Positions 15,290-24,051 of a DNA stretch of 63,860 nucleotides are shown here, piece by piece. The position numbers and the translations under genes were made by a program. The DNA lies in assembly GCA_016744875.1 (NCBI GenBank), contig JADGDL010000008.1:1-63860 (forward strand), written 5' to 3'. The first letter of the stretch is position 1, and every line of letters begins with the position of its first letter. The notes under the pieces are model-generated. The model was given only the letters and a program-made list of their open reading frames with translations. It had not been told where the DNA came from and did not search any database. The DNA comes from Sulfurovum sp. Its GTDB lineage: Bacteria; Campylobacterota; Campylobacteria; Campylobacterales; Sulfurovaceae.

Positions 15290-16690
15290 TTACGCTTTTT
15301 CCCAAAGTGTGCCATCTGGCGTATCCATGATAGATATACCAAGTGCAGTGATCTCGTTACGAATAGTATCTGAACGTTCAAAATTTTTCTCTTTTTTTGC
15401 TTCAGAACGTTGGATGATGAGTGTTTCTATTTGCGCTTTCAGTGATTCATCGACACCTATCTGAAAGTAAGAGAATGGCTCTTTGCCTCCGAAGCCTAAA
15501 AGTGTTTCTATAAATTCTATGTTGGCTATCGTTTCTTTTTTGAGTGCTTTGTTTTTAGGATCAGCATCGAAGGCATCATTTGTCGTAGCTACCATCTCAT
15601 CGATAACGGAAAGTGCTTTGGAAATGTTTAGGTCATCACTCATAGCATCGAGGAGAGATTTCTTAAAATTTTTGTTTACGGTAGACCCTTTTCCCGAAGA
15701 GACACGTTTTTTAAGTCTGTAGAGTTTATCGAGTCTTTTTTTTGCTGTTTGCAGCTCTTCTTCTGAGAAGTTAAAATCATTTCGATAATGTACGGAGTTG
15801 AGGTAGTATCGCAATACTTCACCATCATAGATCTTGAGTGCATCACCCAGAAAAAAGCTGTTACCCAAAGATTTTGACATCTTCTCGCCATCTATTTGTA
15901 CAAAGCCGTTATGCATCCAGTACTTTGAAAGTTCATGCCCTGTAGCACAGCGACTTTGTGCTGCTTCATTTTCATGGTGAGGGAAGAGCAGGTCAGCACC
16001 TCCACCATGAATGTCTATACTGTAGGTGTCAGAACCTTCAAAATGTTTTTCTATCATCGCAGAACATTCGATATGCCATCCTGGACGCCCTTTTGAAAAT
16101 GAAGTATCATAACAAATGTCTTCATCTCCTTTACACGTTTTCCAGAGAGCAAAGTCTTTAGGGTTTCGTTTTTCATTGGTGTGTACTACTCGGCTTTGAC
16201 TGTCATCATCCTCTGCTACACGGTGTGAGATGTTTCCATAGTTGCTGTCTTTACTTGTATCAAAATAGACATCACCTGTAGAGATAACATATGCAAAATC
16301 TGTATCTATGAGTTTTTGTATCATATTTTCTATGGCTTGCAGTGATTCAGTTGCTTTTGGTTCTATGTCTGCACGTTGTACACCTAGGCTAGACATCTCT
16401 TCAAGATAACGGTCGATGTAAAAAGAGGTGATCTCTTCCATACTTTTACCCGTCTCTTCAACTTTTTTGATGATCTTATCATCGATGTCTGTAAAGTTTT
16501 TAGCCATGGTCACTTTGTAATTCAGAGCTGTAAGTGTACGTTTAAGCAGGTCAAATGCCAAAGAACTGCGTGCATGTCCCAAGTGTGCATCATCATAGAC
16601 AGTAGGTCCACACACATAGATGCTTACTTCCCCATTCTTAATAGGTTCAAAAGGAAGTTTTGTTTTTTGTACGCTGTCGTAAATGTGCAT
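15290..16690 (-). CDS. cysS: Cysteinyl-tRNA synthetase
   Basis: Class I monomeric synthetase charging tRNA-Cys. The HIGH-type motif is HLGH in PTVYDDAHLGHARS, the KMSKS loop is GEKMSKSLGN, and the zinc ligands include the Cys of YVCGPTVYD and the Cys/His set around WHIECSAM and HHENE. 466 residues, the usual length. It is followed by msbA three bases on and preceded by a TATAAT box. Confidence 0.97.
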   Translation of the reverse strand: MHIYDSVQKTKLPFEPIKNGEVSIYVCGPTVYDDAHLGHARSSLAFDLLKRTLTALNYKVTMAKNFTDIDDKIIKKVEETGKSMEEITSFYIDRYLEEMSSLGVQRADIEPKATESLQAIENMIQKLIDTDFAYVISTGDVYFDTSKDSNYGNISHRVAEDDDSQSRVVHTNEKRNPKDFALWKTCKGDEDICYDTSFSKGRPGWHIECSAMIEKHFEGSDTYSIDIHGGGADLLFPHHENEAAQSRCATGHELSKYWMHNGFVQIDGEKMSKSLGNSFFLGDALKIYDGEVLRYYLNSVHYRNDFNFSEEELQTAKKRLDKLYRLKKRVSSGKGSTVNKNFKKSLLDAMSDDLNISKALSVIDEMVATTNDAFDADPKNKALKKETIANIEFIETLLGFGGKEPFSYFQIGVDESLKAQIETLIIQRSEAKKEKNFERSDTIRNEITALGISIMDTPDGTLWEKA

Positions 16691-16721
16691 ATTTGTCTAA
16701 GCCTTTGATCATAATTATGAG

Positions 16722-16727
16722 ATTATA
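16722..16727 (-). promoter_or_regulatory. Predicted -10 box for cysS
   Basis: TATAAT on the minus strand about 32 bp before the cysS ATG, in the 55-bp gap after murJ. It would let cysS and msbA be transcribed apart from murJ. Confidence 0.45.
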
Positions 16728-16745
16728 GCTAAAGTATGGTTATGC

Positions 16746-18152
16746 TTAACGTATCCAATCCAGCAGCATAATATTGGCATAATAAAGTATGAGGGCAAAT
16801 ATACTTAGGGATACGATGAGATAGAGTGACATCTTTGATTTTAGTATGTTTTGAAATTTATCGAATCCTACTTCTTTTACAGTCAGTATAAAAAGTACCC
16901 ATCCTCCGATACTCCCTGCCAATGCGATCCCCATAGCACCTAAAGGTTTCATGAGTAAAAGTGAGGCTATGATATTCACTACTACAGATATGGTGGCTAT
17001 TTTTGCAGCTTTTGCCTGTCTGTATGAAGCATACAAAAAGAGTGAAAAAAGTTTCGCCAGGCCCAAAGGAAGAAGTCCAAGCATGAACATACTGAGCACT
17101 TTTGCTGTCTCCACACTTTGGGACTCTACAAATCTACCTCTTTCAAAAAGTAACCATATGATAGGCTCAGATAACATCACTCCACCCAGTGTAGCAAAAC
17201 CCAGGGCAAAGGAGAGAAGCCAGAAAGCTTTGCTGAGGTTCTCATAGGCAACATCTTCATGCTTGTTCTTCAGCGCTTTTGAAATGCTGGGGAAAAGAGC
17301 TGTGGCAGTAGCGATGGCAAAAAGAGCAAGTGGTAGCTGAAAGATACGCTGTGCATATGCCAGGTAGGAGATAGACCCCGTAACCAAAAAAGAAGCAAGC
17401 ATCGTACCCACAAAAGAGTTGATCTGCATACTTGAATTACCCCAGACAGCAGGGATAAAAAGTTTTGTAAATTTCTTTTTCTCTGCTTCTATATCTTTTT
17501 CTTTTCTGTATTTATATCCACCGATGAGAAGTCTGTGAAGTTTGAGTTTATTGATGGTATAGATATGCAGTAAAACTTGCAATAAGCCACCAACCAATAC
17601 AGAGATACTTAAAGCATAAGCAACAGTTTTAGGATCATCATGCATAGAGATAAGTAAAGCACCTATCATAGCAAGATTCAGTAGTATACTTGATATCGCT
17701 GTAGTTAAAAAGTGTTCTTTATACTGTAGCAGTGTGGCTAAAAAAGATACGATAAAGATAAGATCCAAATACCAGAAGTTTATAGCTGTAAGTGGTGCAG
17801 CTTTAGCAATGGTTTCGCTATCCCATCCAATAGCAAGGATTTTTGTGATGTATTCCGGGAAAAAAGTAACTACTAATGAGCCAAAGATGATAAAAAGCAT
17901 AAATCTTAAAAAGATAGCTGTAGCAAAGACACCTTTTTTTCGGGAAGCAACAAAGGAGGGCATGAATGCCTGAGTAAAAGCCCCCTCTGCAAAGATATTA
18001 CGAAAAAGATTTGGCAGTCTGTTCGCTACAAAAAATAGATCTGACCAAAAAGAAGCACCCAATACAGAAGCCATAAGCACATCACGTACAAAACCCGCGA
18101 TACGTGACATCAGTATGCCAAAGCTGTTGGTAAATATGGATTTTAATCGCAT
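16746..18152 (-). CDS. murJ: Lipid II flippase MurJ
   Basis: Polytopic MOP-superfamily protein (468 residues, about 13-14 predicted helices) that flips lipid II across the inner membrane for peptidoglycan synthesis. The N-terminal signature SRIAGFVRDVLMASVLGAS and the charged pocket residues in FFVANRLPNLFRNIFAEGAF are characteristic. Neighbouring cysS and msbA match the Campylobacter/Helicobacter mviN locus. Divergent from the DUF4405-type gene. Confidence 0.96.
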   Translation of the reverse strand: MRLKSIFTNSFGILMSRIAGFVRDVLMASVLGASFWSDLFFVANRLPNLFRNIFAEGAFTQAFMPSFVASRKKGVFATAIFLRFMLFIIFGSLVVTFFPEYITKILAIGWDSETIAKAAPLTAINFWYLDLIFIVSFLATLLQYKEHFLTTAISSILLNLAMIGALLISMHDDPKTVAYALSISVLVGGLLQVLLHIYTINKLKLHRLLIGGYKYRKEKDIEAEKKKFTKLFIPAVWGNSSMQINSFVGTMLASFLVTGSISYLAYAQRIFQLPLALFAIATATALFPSISKALKNKHEDVAYENLSKAFWLLSFALGFATLGGVMLSEPIIWLLFERGRFVESQSVETAKVLSMFMLGLLPLGLAKLFSLFLYASYRQAKAAKIATISVVVNIIASLLLMKPLGAMGIALAGSIGGWVLFILTVKEVGFDKFQNILKSKMSLYLIVSLSIFALILYYANIMLLDWIR

Positions 18153-18312
18153 GCTTCTCTTTAGTTTTAAGTTGTTTGTATTTTAGCGTAATGTTGATTT
18201 GATGTAGAGTCATGATACAGTACTTCTTTATTCAGAACTTGTAGTATGTTAATACATACTTAACATTATTATAATACACTGTTTACTAGAATTTAGTAGT
18301 TATATCTTTAAG

Positions 18313-18318
18313 TATAAT
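18313..18318 (+). promoter_or_regulatory. Predicted -10 box for the DUF4405-type gene
   Basis: TATAAT 17 bp before the ATG at 18336, followed by GGAG. The predicted leader is only about 10-12 bases. Confidence 0.45.
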
Positions 18319-18335
18319 TATATTGGAGAACATAG

Positions 18336-18983
18336 ATGAATGAAAAGATAGTCATAAAAAAAACAATCTCGTTAACACTTGGATTTTCCTTTTTAGTGAT
18401 GAGCATCACAGGAATAATACTCTACATTGTACCTAAAGGGAAAGTTGCATATTGGGCAAATTGGGAGTTATTAGGACTTACAAAGACACAATATGGCAAT
18501 ATTCATATCACTTCAATGATCCTTTTCTTGGTTGTGGCTATATGGCATATCTATTATAATTGGAAGCCATTAATAAGTTATATTAAAAACCGTGCAAAAC
18601 AGATCACCTTTTTCAAGAAAGAGCTTTTGATCGCATTAACACTCAATATACTTTTTGTTGGAGGCACTTTACTGGAGATACAACCATTTAAAAGTGTGAT
18701 AGACATTAATGATGGAATAAAAGATTACTGGGAAGAAGAATATGGTTCTCCTCCTTATGGTCATGCAGAAGAGTCCTCCCTACAATCTTTTTCACGGCAT
18801 ATTGGTGTTGATGCTCAAAAGGCAATATCATTATTAAAAGAAAATGGGTATGCAGTAGAAAGTAAAACACAGACCTTAACGGAAATAGCGCAAAGAAATA
18901 ATATTTCACCTCAAGTTATTTACGACACTGTCAAACCCAAAAAAGGTGTAGGTACAGTTGAAAATCAGTCAGTACTGAAGTGA
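18336..18983 (+). CDS. DUF4405-type membrane protein with one C-terminal helical module (first part of a probably split gene)
   Basis: 215 residues. Three hydrophobic spans (about 12-32, 55-72, 96-114) carry His residues in NIHITS and WHIYYNW, resembling cytochrome-b-like heme ligands of the DUF4405 family. After a short link, residues 148-201 form a helical module (SLQSFSRHIGVD...SPQVIYDTVK). The following small ORF, in the -1 frame and sharing a GTGA junction, encodes a second copy of the same module. Single proteins with two such modules are what I remember from related bacteria, so this looks like one gene split by a frameshift. Function unknown; membrane redox sensing is a guess. Confidence 0.7.
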   Translation: MNEKIVIKKTISLTLGFSFLVMSITGIILYIVPKGKVAYWANWELLGLTKTQYGNIHITSMILFLVVAIWHIYYNWKPLISYIKNRAKQITFFKKELLIALTLNILFVGGTLLEIQPFKSVIDINDGIKDYWEEEYGSPPYGHAEESSLQSFSRHIGVDAQKAISLLKENGYAVESKTQTLTEIAQRNNISPQVIYDTVKPKKGVGTVENQSVLK

Positions 18984-19165
18984 CATTTTTAGGACGTAGA
19001 ACGCTCGAAGAGTTAGCGGGCATGAATAAAATTAATCTAGAAAAATCATTACGTTTTTTACAAGAGAACAATCCTGATGTAAAACCTGATATTCGAATGA
19101 GAAAGGCAGCAGATACTTTGGGGATTACACCTTATGAACTGTTTGAGAAATTAAAAACCTTATAA
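18980..19165 (+). CDS. Detached second helical module of the DUF4405-type protein
   Basis: 61 residues starting at a GTG that overlaps the TGA of the preceding gene. Residues 8-61 (TLEELAG...PYELFEKLK) align over 54 positions with residues 148-201 of that gene, sharing the spacing of an N-terminal helix, a KA/KS..L.ENG/N turn, an IAQ/AAD..I/TP helix and an L-K end. The frame is open upstream to 18962, so a single-base change would fuse both. A separately translated, coupled gene remains possible. Confidence 0.5.
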   Translation: MTFLGRRTLEELAGMNKINLEKSLRFLQENNPDVKPDIRMRKAADTLGITPYELFEKLKTL

Positions 19166-19187
19166 TAATCTATTATAAGGTTTTACC
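19154..19187 (+). terminator. Rho-independent terminator after the DUF4405-type genes
   Basis: Perfect 12-base arms AAAACCTTATAA (19154-19165) and TTATAAGGTTTT (19173-19184) around a seven-base loop. The left arm includes the TAA stop codon and the right arm ends in a T run. Confidence 0.75.
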
Positions 19188-19221
19188 ATTTTAGGCATTT
19201 TGACACGAGTATTTTAGTTTC

Positions 19222-19329
19222 TTATGACATTGTATCTTTTAGTGCTACATTTTGATAGTATGTCGAATTTTTAGTCAAAAAGTACTCATCCTCTGTATCC
19301 TCTGAGGAAGGTACAAATTCAAGTTTTTC
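19222..19329 (-). pseudogene. In-frame open extension beyond the stop of the twin-CX3C gene
   Basis: Directly after the TAA at 19332-19330 the same frame stays open for 35 codons (beginning EKLEFVPSSEDTEDEYF) to a TAA at 19224-19222. Its acidic start continues the acidic end of the upstream gene (VVEE), suggesting the real ancestral gene was about 114 codons long and was interrupted by a nonsense change. Chance openness cannot be excluded. Confidence 0.4.
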
Positions 19330-19566
19330 TTACTCTTCTACCACTTTTGGAACACTGCCATCTTCATACACATATGTTTTATAACAATTCTCTGATGTTG
19401 CTTCACATTGATCAAAACATGAGTCTGGAGAAGCTTCCCCACATTTTTCTGCACATTTATCAAATTGCTCATCACATTCAAGTATTGGTTCAGCATACTC
19501 TACTGCTACTAGTGATCCTGTTAACATTGAAAATAACAATGCCGTAAAAAAATATTTTTTGAACAT
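19330..19566 (-). CDS. Small secreted twin-CX3C protein, possibly truncated
   Basis: 78 residues with a signal peptide (MFKKYFFTALLFSMLTGSLVAVEYA). The mature part has six cysteines at 31, 38, 42, 50, 54 and 61, i.e. C-x6-C-x3-C-x7-C-x3-C-x6-C, a symmetric twin CX3C arrangement expected to form a disulfide-stapled helical hairpin in the periplasm. No known family assigned. The stop is followed by 35 further open codons in the same frame, so the gene may be a nonsense-truncated version. Upstream lies a 336-bp gap with an FNR-type palindrome. Confidence 0.65.
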   Translation of the reverse strand: MFKKYFFTALLFSMLTGSLVAVEYAEPILECDEQFDKCAEKCGEASPDSCFDQCEATSENCYKTYVYEDGSVPKVVEE

Positions 19567-19902
19567 AAAGGGTTCAATCCTCCATTTAAGTATTTAACCT
19601 TAGAAAATATATTGAGATATAGACTATCTGGTTACAAATTTACATAGGTACACATCGTTTTACGATTGTACGACTCAAGTCGATTTTATTTCTTTATATG
19701 TAATTCAAATTATAATCTAAAACTTGCTCATTTGAGCTAAAAATAAACTTGATTTAAATCAATTATTTTAATTTTATACCGATTTATTTTGTTTCATTAT
19801 TGTTCTTTTTTCTTTCAAGCAATAACTCTAAGATGCTATAAGCACTAAATTTGATAAAATACAACCCATATAAAAGTTTCAAAATAAAAAGGTTTAATTA
19901 TC
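19567..19902. other. 336-bp intergenic region between the twin-CX3C gene and glnS
   Basis: No gene found on either strand. It must hold the divergent promoters of both neighbours: a TGATAAAAT extended -10 at 19852-19860 fits glnS. It also has a perfect FNR-like palindrome (19749-19762), small dyads ATCGT-TTT-ACGAT (19654-19666) and CGACT-CA-AGTCG (19671-19682), and long A/T runs. Confidence 0.6.
19749..19762. promoter_or_regulatory. Perfect FNR/CRP-type palindrome
   Basis: TTGATTTAAATCAA is an exact 14-base palindrome and matches the FNR consensus TTGAT-N4-ATCAA. It lies 183 bp upstream of the twin-CX3C gene and 140 bp upstream of glnS; which gene it would control is unclear. Confidence 0.4.
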
Positions 19903-22161
19903 ATGAGTGAGAGTAAAGATTTTTTACGTACAATAGTTGAAGAGGACTTAAAATCGGGCAAGTATAAAGAGATTGCGACAAGATTTCCTCCAGAGCCTAA
20001 TGGATTCCCACACATAGGACACGCTAAATCTATTTGTATCAATTTTGGTATCGCAGATGACTATGATGGTCACTGTAACCTTCGAATGGATGATACCAAC
20101 CCAACTACAGAAGACACGCAATATGTTGAAGCACTTAAAGATGCTGTAGAGTGGCTTGGTTTTAACTGGGGTGGCAAGGTACGTTATACATCTGATTATT
20201 TCCCTGAGCTCTATGATTATGCTGTTGAGCTCATTAAAATGGGCAAGGCATACGTTGATAGCCTAAATGAAGATGAGATACGAGAATATCGTGGAACAGT
20301 TACCCAAGTAGGTAAACGTAGTAAGTATGCTGAGCGTTCTGTTGAAGAAAATCTGGATCTTTTTGAGAGAATGAAAAAGGGTGAGTTTCAAGAGGGTGAA
20401 CATATTCTTCGAGCTAAGATCGATATGACTGCAGCCAATATGAAAATGCGGGATCCACTTTTATATCGTATCAGACATGCACATCATTACAGATCAGGAG
20501 ATGAGTGGCATGTGTACCCAATGTATGACTTTGCGCATTGTCTGTCTGACTATATTGAAGGTATTTCTCACTCTATTTGTACATTAGAGTTTGAAAACAA
20601 CCGTGATATTTATAATTGGGTACTTGATACGCTTGGGTTAACTTCGACACGACCTTACCAGCATGAATTTGCCAGACTGGGTATCAACTATACCGTTATG
20701 AGTAAAAGAAAGCTTTTAGAACTTGTTGAAGGTGGACAGGTCAGTGGCTGGGATGATCCTCGCTTGCCTACGATCGCCGGGTATAAAAGAAGAGGTTATA
20801 CGCCAGAATCTATCTTGAACTTCTGTGATAGCATAGGCATAGCAAAAGCAAACTCAATGGTGGATGTTGCACAGCTTGAATTTTCTATAAGAGACGACTT
20901 AAATACAAAAGTGCCGCGTGTGCTGTGTGTACTTGACCCACTTAAAGTGACGATCGAAAACTATGAGGGAAGCGAAGAGATCGATGCTCCATACTACCCT
21001 CATGATGTACCTAAAGAAGGATCAAGAAAGATACCTTTCTCCAAAGAGATCTATATTGAGCGCGATGACTTTATGGAGAACCCTCCAAAAGGCTACTTCC
21101 GACTTACTCCAGATCAATCAGTAAGACTTAGACATGCGTATATTATCACTTGTAAGGAAGTCATTAAAGATGCTGATGGCAATATTGTAGAGATAAAAGC
21201 TGAGTATCACCCTGATTCTAAAAGTGGCTCAGATACCAGTGGTATAAAGGTTAAAAGTGCCATCCAATGGGTAAGTGCCAAAGAGGCTAAAACCGTAGAA
21301 GTAAGACTTTATGACAGACTGTTTAAAGATGAAGCCCCTGAGGGCTTAGAAGATATAAACCCTGATTCTCTACAAGTTATCCAGAATGCACTTATAGAAC
21401 CTGCTGTGATCACAGAGAAACCAGATGAGAGATTCCAGTTTGAAAGACAAGGATACTTTTATGCGGATCCTATTGACTATACAGATGAAAACCCTGTATT
21501 TAACAAAATTGTCGGTCTTAAAGACTCTTGGGGAAAAAAGAAGAAAGAAGCCAAACCTGCACCAAAAACTCAAGCTAAAAAAGTGCAAGTAGATGGTGAA
21601 GTAACACCTATGAGCGAGACTGAAGAAAAATTATTTTCTAAGTACACTACTGAGCTTGGACTAAACAGTGAAGTAGCCAATACCCTGGCACGTGATGATA
21701 AGCTTTCAAACTTTTATTATGAAGCTTTAGCTTTATCTGTAGATAGCCCAAATCCGGTGGGGCTAGCCAATATTGTAAGCAATGAAGTAGCTAGAGAATT
21801 AAAAGAAAAATCTGTAGATGAACTAAAGTTTAATCCAATACAAATAGCTGATCTCGTTAAGATGGTTGACGATGAGACGATTTCAAGTAAAATTGCTAAA
21901 CAGGTATTTGAAGAGATGGTTAAAACAGGAGAAGATCCAACACAGATAGTTGAAGTTAGAGGACTTATACAGATAAGTGACCCTGCTAAAATATCGCCTA
22001 TTATTGATGAGATCATTGCAAAAAATCCAGATAATGTCGCTAAGTTTAAAGCAGGTAACACCAAACTTTTAGGCTTCTTTGTCGGTCAAGTTTTAAAAAC
22101 CACAGGGGGCAAAGCAAACCCAAAAGTAGTGAATGAACTTGTGGCTGAAAAGTTAAAATAA
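19903..22161 (+). CDS. glnS: Glutaminyl-tRNA synthetase with C-terminal YqeY domain
   Basis: Class I synthetase of 752 residues charging tRNA-Gln. The core (about 1-541) has the HIGH motif in PPEPNGFPHIGHAK, GlnRS-type MDDTNP and a VMSKRKL loop, plus the two-barrel anticodon domain. A Lys/Pro-rich linker (about 542-570) leads to a GatB/YqeY-type tail (570-752) ending in TGGKANPKVVNELVAEKLK, as in the Deinococcus fusion, where the tail aids tRNA-Gln binding. Many Campylobacterota lack GlnRS and amidate Glu-tRNA-Gln instead, so this gene may have been acquired. The start ATG follows an AAAAAGG site. Confidence 0.95.
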   Translation: MSESKDFLRTIVEEDLKSGKYKEIATRFPPEPNGFPHIGHAKSICINFGIADDYDGHCNLRMDDTNPTTEDTQYVEALKDAVEWLGFNWGGKVRYTSDYFPELYDYAVELIKMGKAYVDSLNEDEIREYRGTVTQVGKRSKYAERSVEENLDLFERMKKGEFQEGEHILRAKIDMTAANMKMRDPLLYRIRHAHHYRSGDEWHVYPMYDFAHCLSDYIEGISHSICTLEFENNRDIYNWVLDTLGLTSTRPYQHEFARLGINYTVMSKRKLLELVEGGQVSGWDDPRLPTIAGYKRRGYTPESILNFCDSIGIAKANSMVDVAQLEFSIRDDLNTKVPRVLCVLDPLKVTIENYEGSEEIDAPYYPHDVPKEGSRKIPFSKEIYIERDDFMENPPKGYFRLTPDQSVRLRHAYIITCKEVIKDADGNIVEIKAEYHPDSKSGSDTSGIKVKSAIQWVSAKEAKTVEVRLYDRLFKDEAPEGLEDINPDSLQVIQNALIEPAVITEKPDERFQFERQGYFYADPIDYTDENPVFNKIVGLKDSWGKKKKEAKPAPKTQAKKVQVDGEVTPMSETEEKLFSKYTTELGLNSEVANTLARDDKLSNFYYEALALSVDSPNPVGLANIVSNEVARELKEKSVDELKFNPIQIADLVKMVDDETISSKIAKQVFEEMVKTGEDPTQIVEVRGLIQISDPAKISPIIDEIIAKNPDNVAKFKAGNTKLLGFFVGQVLKTTGGKANPKVVNELVAEKLK

Positions 22162-22235
22162 TAAATGAATCTATAGAACGTTTTATAATGAAAATATGTC
22201 AATTTGACATGTTTTTATGGATTTATTAAAAGTAC

Positions 22236-22244
22236 TGTTATACT
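22236..22244 (+). promoter_or_regulatory. Predicted extended -10 for ruvA
   Basis: TGT followed by TATACT, about 29 bp before the ruvA ATG, in the gap after glnS. Confidence 0.45.
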
Positions 22245-22272
22245 TTGACAACTTAATGACAAAGGTCCAAAC

Positions 22273-22830
22273 ATGATAGTAGGTATAGAAGGTACAGTTG
22301 AGAGAAAAGATCCCACTTTTGTGCATTTGAATGTACATGGTATTATTTATGAAGTGAATATATCGATCAATACTTCTAATACGATATCTGATAGCAAAGT
22401 AAAACTGTTTGTGACACAGGTCATACGTGAAGATGCCAATCTTCTTTTTGGGTTTGTCGATATGAACGAGAAAATAATGTTTGACACTGTACTTAAGATC
22501 AATGGTGTAGGACCAAAAGTAGGGCTTGCTATTTGCTCTACTTTTACGCCAAGTACTTTTGCAAAGGTGGTTGCTTCTAAAGATGTAAGTATGCTCAAAC
22601 GCGTACCAGGTATAGGTCCCAAGGCTGCAAGCCGTATACTTGTTGAGTTGGCAGATTTCATCGTGGACGGAAATGATGAGAGTGTCAATAGCGGTGCACT
22701 GGGTGAAGCAGTGATGGCACTTGAAAGTTTAGGGTTTAAGAAAGATGCCATCAATAAGGCACTTTCAGGAAGTACGGGAGATACCAGTACTTTAGTTAAA
22801 GAGGGATTGAAAAAGTTACAAAGGTTGTAA
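22273..22830 (+). CDS. ruvA: Holliday junction branch migration protein RuvA
   Basis: 185-residue tetrameric DNA-binding subunit that holds the Holliday junction for the RuvB motor. The OB fold (1-65), the two helix-hairpin-helix motifs (KINGVGPKVGL and RVPGIGPKAAS) and the flexible C-terminal RuvB-binding helix bundle (about 140-185) are in order. Its stop abuts the convergent TRAP receptor gene. Confidence 0.96.
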   Translation: MIVGIEGTVERKDPTFVHLNVHGIIYEVNISINTSNTISDSKVKLFVTQVIREDANLLFGFVDMNEKIMFDTVLKINGVGPKVGLAICSTFTPSTFAKVVASKDVSMLKRVPGIGPKAASRILVELADFIVDGNDESVNSGALGEAVMALESLGFKKDAINKALSGSTGDTSTLVKEGLKKLQRL

Positions 22831-23928
22831 CTATCCTCTGATATTTAAAAAATTCTTGCTGCTGATGTCATCCCAGGGTTTATTGAGTTTGGTAAAGGCT
22901 TGATAACTCTCAAGCGCACGTTTAAAGTCAGCACTTTTACTGCTTTCACTTGTGAGTACTTCATCCAACGCAATTTTGGCTGCATCCATCATTTCTTTTG
23001 GAAATGTTTTTACCTGCACATCTTTAGGAAGTTCCTGCAATGCTTTGGCATTTTTATATCTGAATTCCTGTAGCATAGTGCTTGTCATCTCTTCAGATGC
23101 TACGGTGATGATGGCTTGATGTTCTTTACTTAATTTTTCCCATCTTGCTTTGTTGAATGTGATCTCTAAAATGGAACCTGGCTCATGCCATCCTGTATAG
23201 TAGTAGGGCGCTGCCTTACCAAAGCCCATCATGTTGTCAAGAGCCGGTCCTACCCATTCTGTGGCATCTATAGTGCCTCGTTCCAGAGCAGTATATATCT
23301 CCCCAGCAGGAAGTAAGACAGGGTTAACCCCCAGTTTTTTCAACACTTCACCACCCAAACCAGGGATACGCATCTTGAGTCCTTTAAGGTCGGAAAGTGT
23401 ATTGATCTCTTTTTTAAACCAGCCACCCATTTGTGGACCTGTTGTTCCTCCTATGAGAGGGTAGAGGTTAAATTTACCGTACATTTCTCGCCAAAGCTCA
23501 TATCCGCCACCAAATTTCATCCATGTGATCATCTCTTCACTGGTAAGTCCTAGAGGCATACCGCCAAAGATGGAAAAGGCAGGGTTCTTTCCTTTCCAAT
23601 AGTATACACCGGAGTGAAAAGCATCTATCTGTGCTGCAGAAGTAGCATCGAAGACCTGCAGGGCAGGGACAAGGATATTTTTAGCATAAACTTTAATCTC
23701 CAATGATCCACCACTAAGTTCAAAACAACGTTTGGCAAATGCATCTACACCTGTCCCCATAATGGGAAAGTGTGCAGGCCAGGAAGTAGCAAGTTTGAGG
23801 GTGATTTTTTTTGCCTTTTTGATGCTGACTTCACCTTCTTCTGTCTCTTCGGGAGCCCTATGGCATCCGTTTACAGCAAGGGCTGTTGCTCCTATGGCAG
23901 TGGTCGTTAAAAAGTCTCTTCTTTTCAT
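22831..23928 (-). CDS. TRAP transporter solute-binding protein (DctP family), Tat lipoprotein
   Basis: 365 residues. The N-terminus has a twin-arginine motif (KRRDFLTTTA) and a lipobox ending at Cys22 (LAVNGC), so it is probably folded before export and anchored to a membrane. The DctP fold follows, with LATSWPAHFPIMGTGVDAFAKR, TGPQMGGWFKKEI and the substrate-arginine region KMRIPGLGGEVLKKLG; the pattern is closest to the 2-oxoacid/monocarboxylate-binding type. The DctQ and DctM membrane subunits are not adjacent, so this is an orphan receptor here. Its ligand is unknown. AAGGAT precedes the ATG. Confidence 0.85.
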   Translation of the reverse strand: MKRRDFLTTTAIGATALAVNGCHRAPEETEEGEVSIKKAKKITLKLATSWPAHFPIMGTGVDAFAKRCFELSGGSLEIKVYAKNILVPALQVFDATSAAQIDAFHSGVYYWKGKNPAFSIFGGMPLGLTSEEMITWMKFGGGYELWREMYGKFNLYPLIGGTTGPQMGGWFKKEINTLSDLKGLKMRIPGLGGEVLKKLGVNPVLLPAGEIYTALERGTIDATEWVGPALDNMMGFGKAAPYYYTGWHEPGSILEITFNKARWEKLSKEHQAIITVASEEMTSTMLQEFRYKNAKALQELPKDVQVKTFPKEMMDAAKIALDEVLTSESSKSADFKRALESYQAFTKLNKPWDDISSKNFLNIRG

Positions 23929-24051
23929 AGTATGATAATCCTTGCATTAATAGAGTTAATAGTAACATATCAATGGTTATAAACGACTAGTTGTTGAGCT
24001 CTCTGCTAAAGAGAATCTAGCGTTAGCGTAATATAAGCTAAAGGGGTGAAA

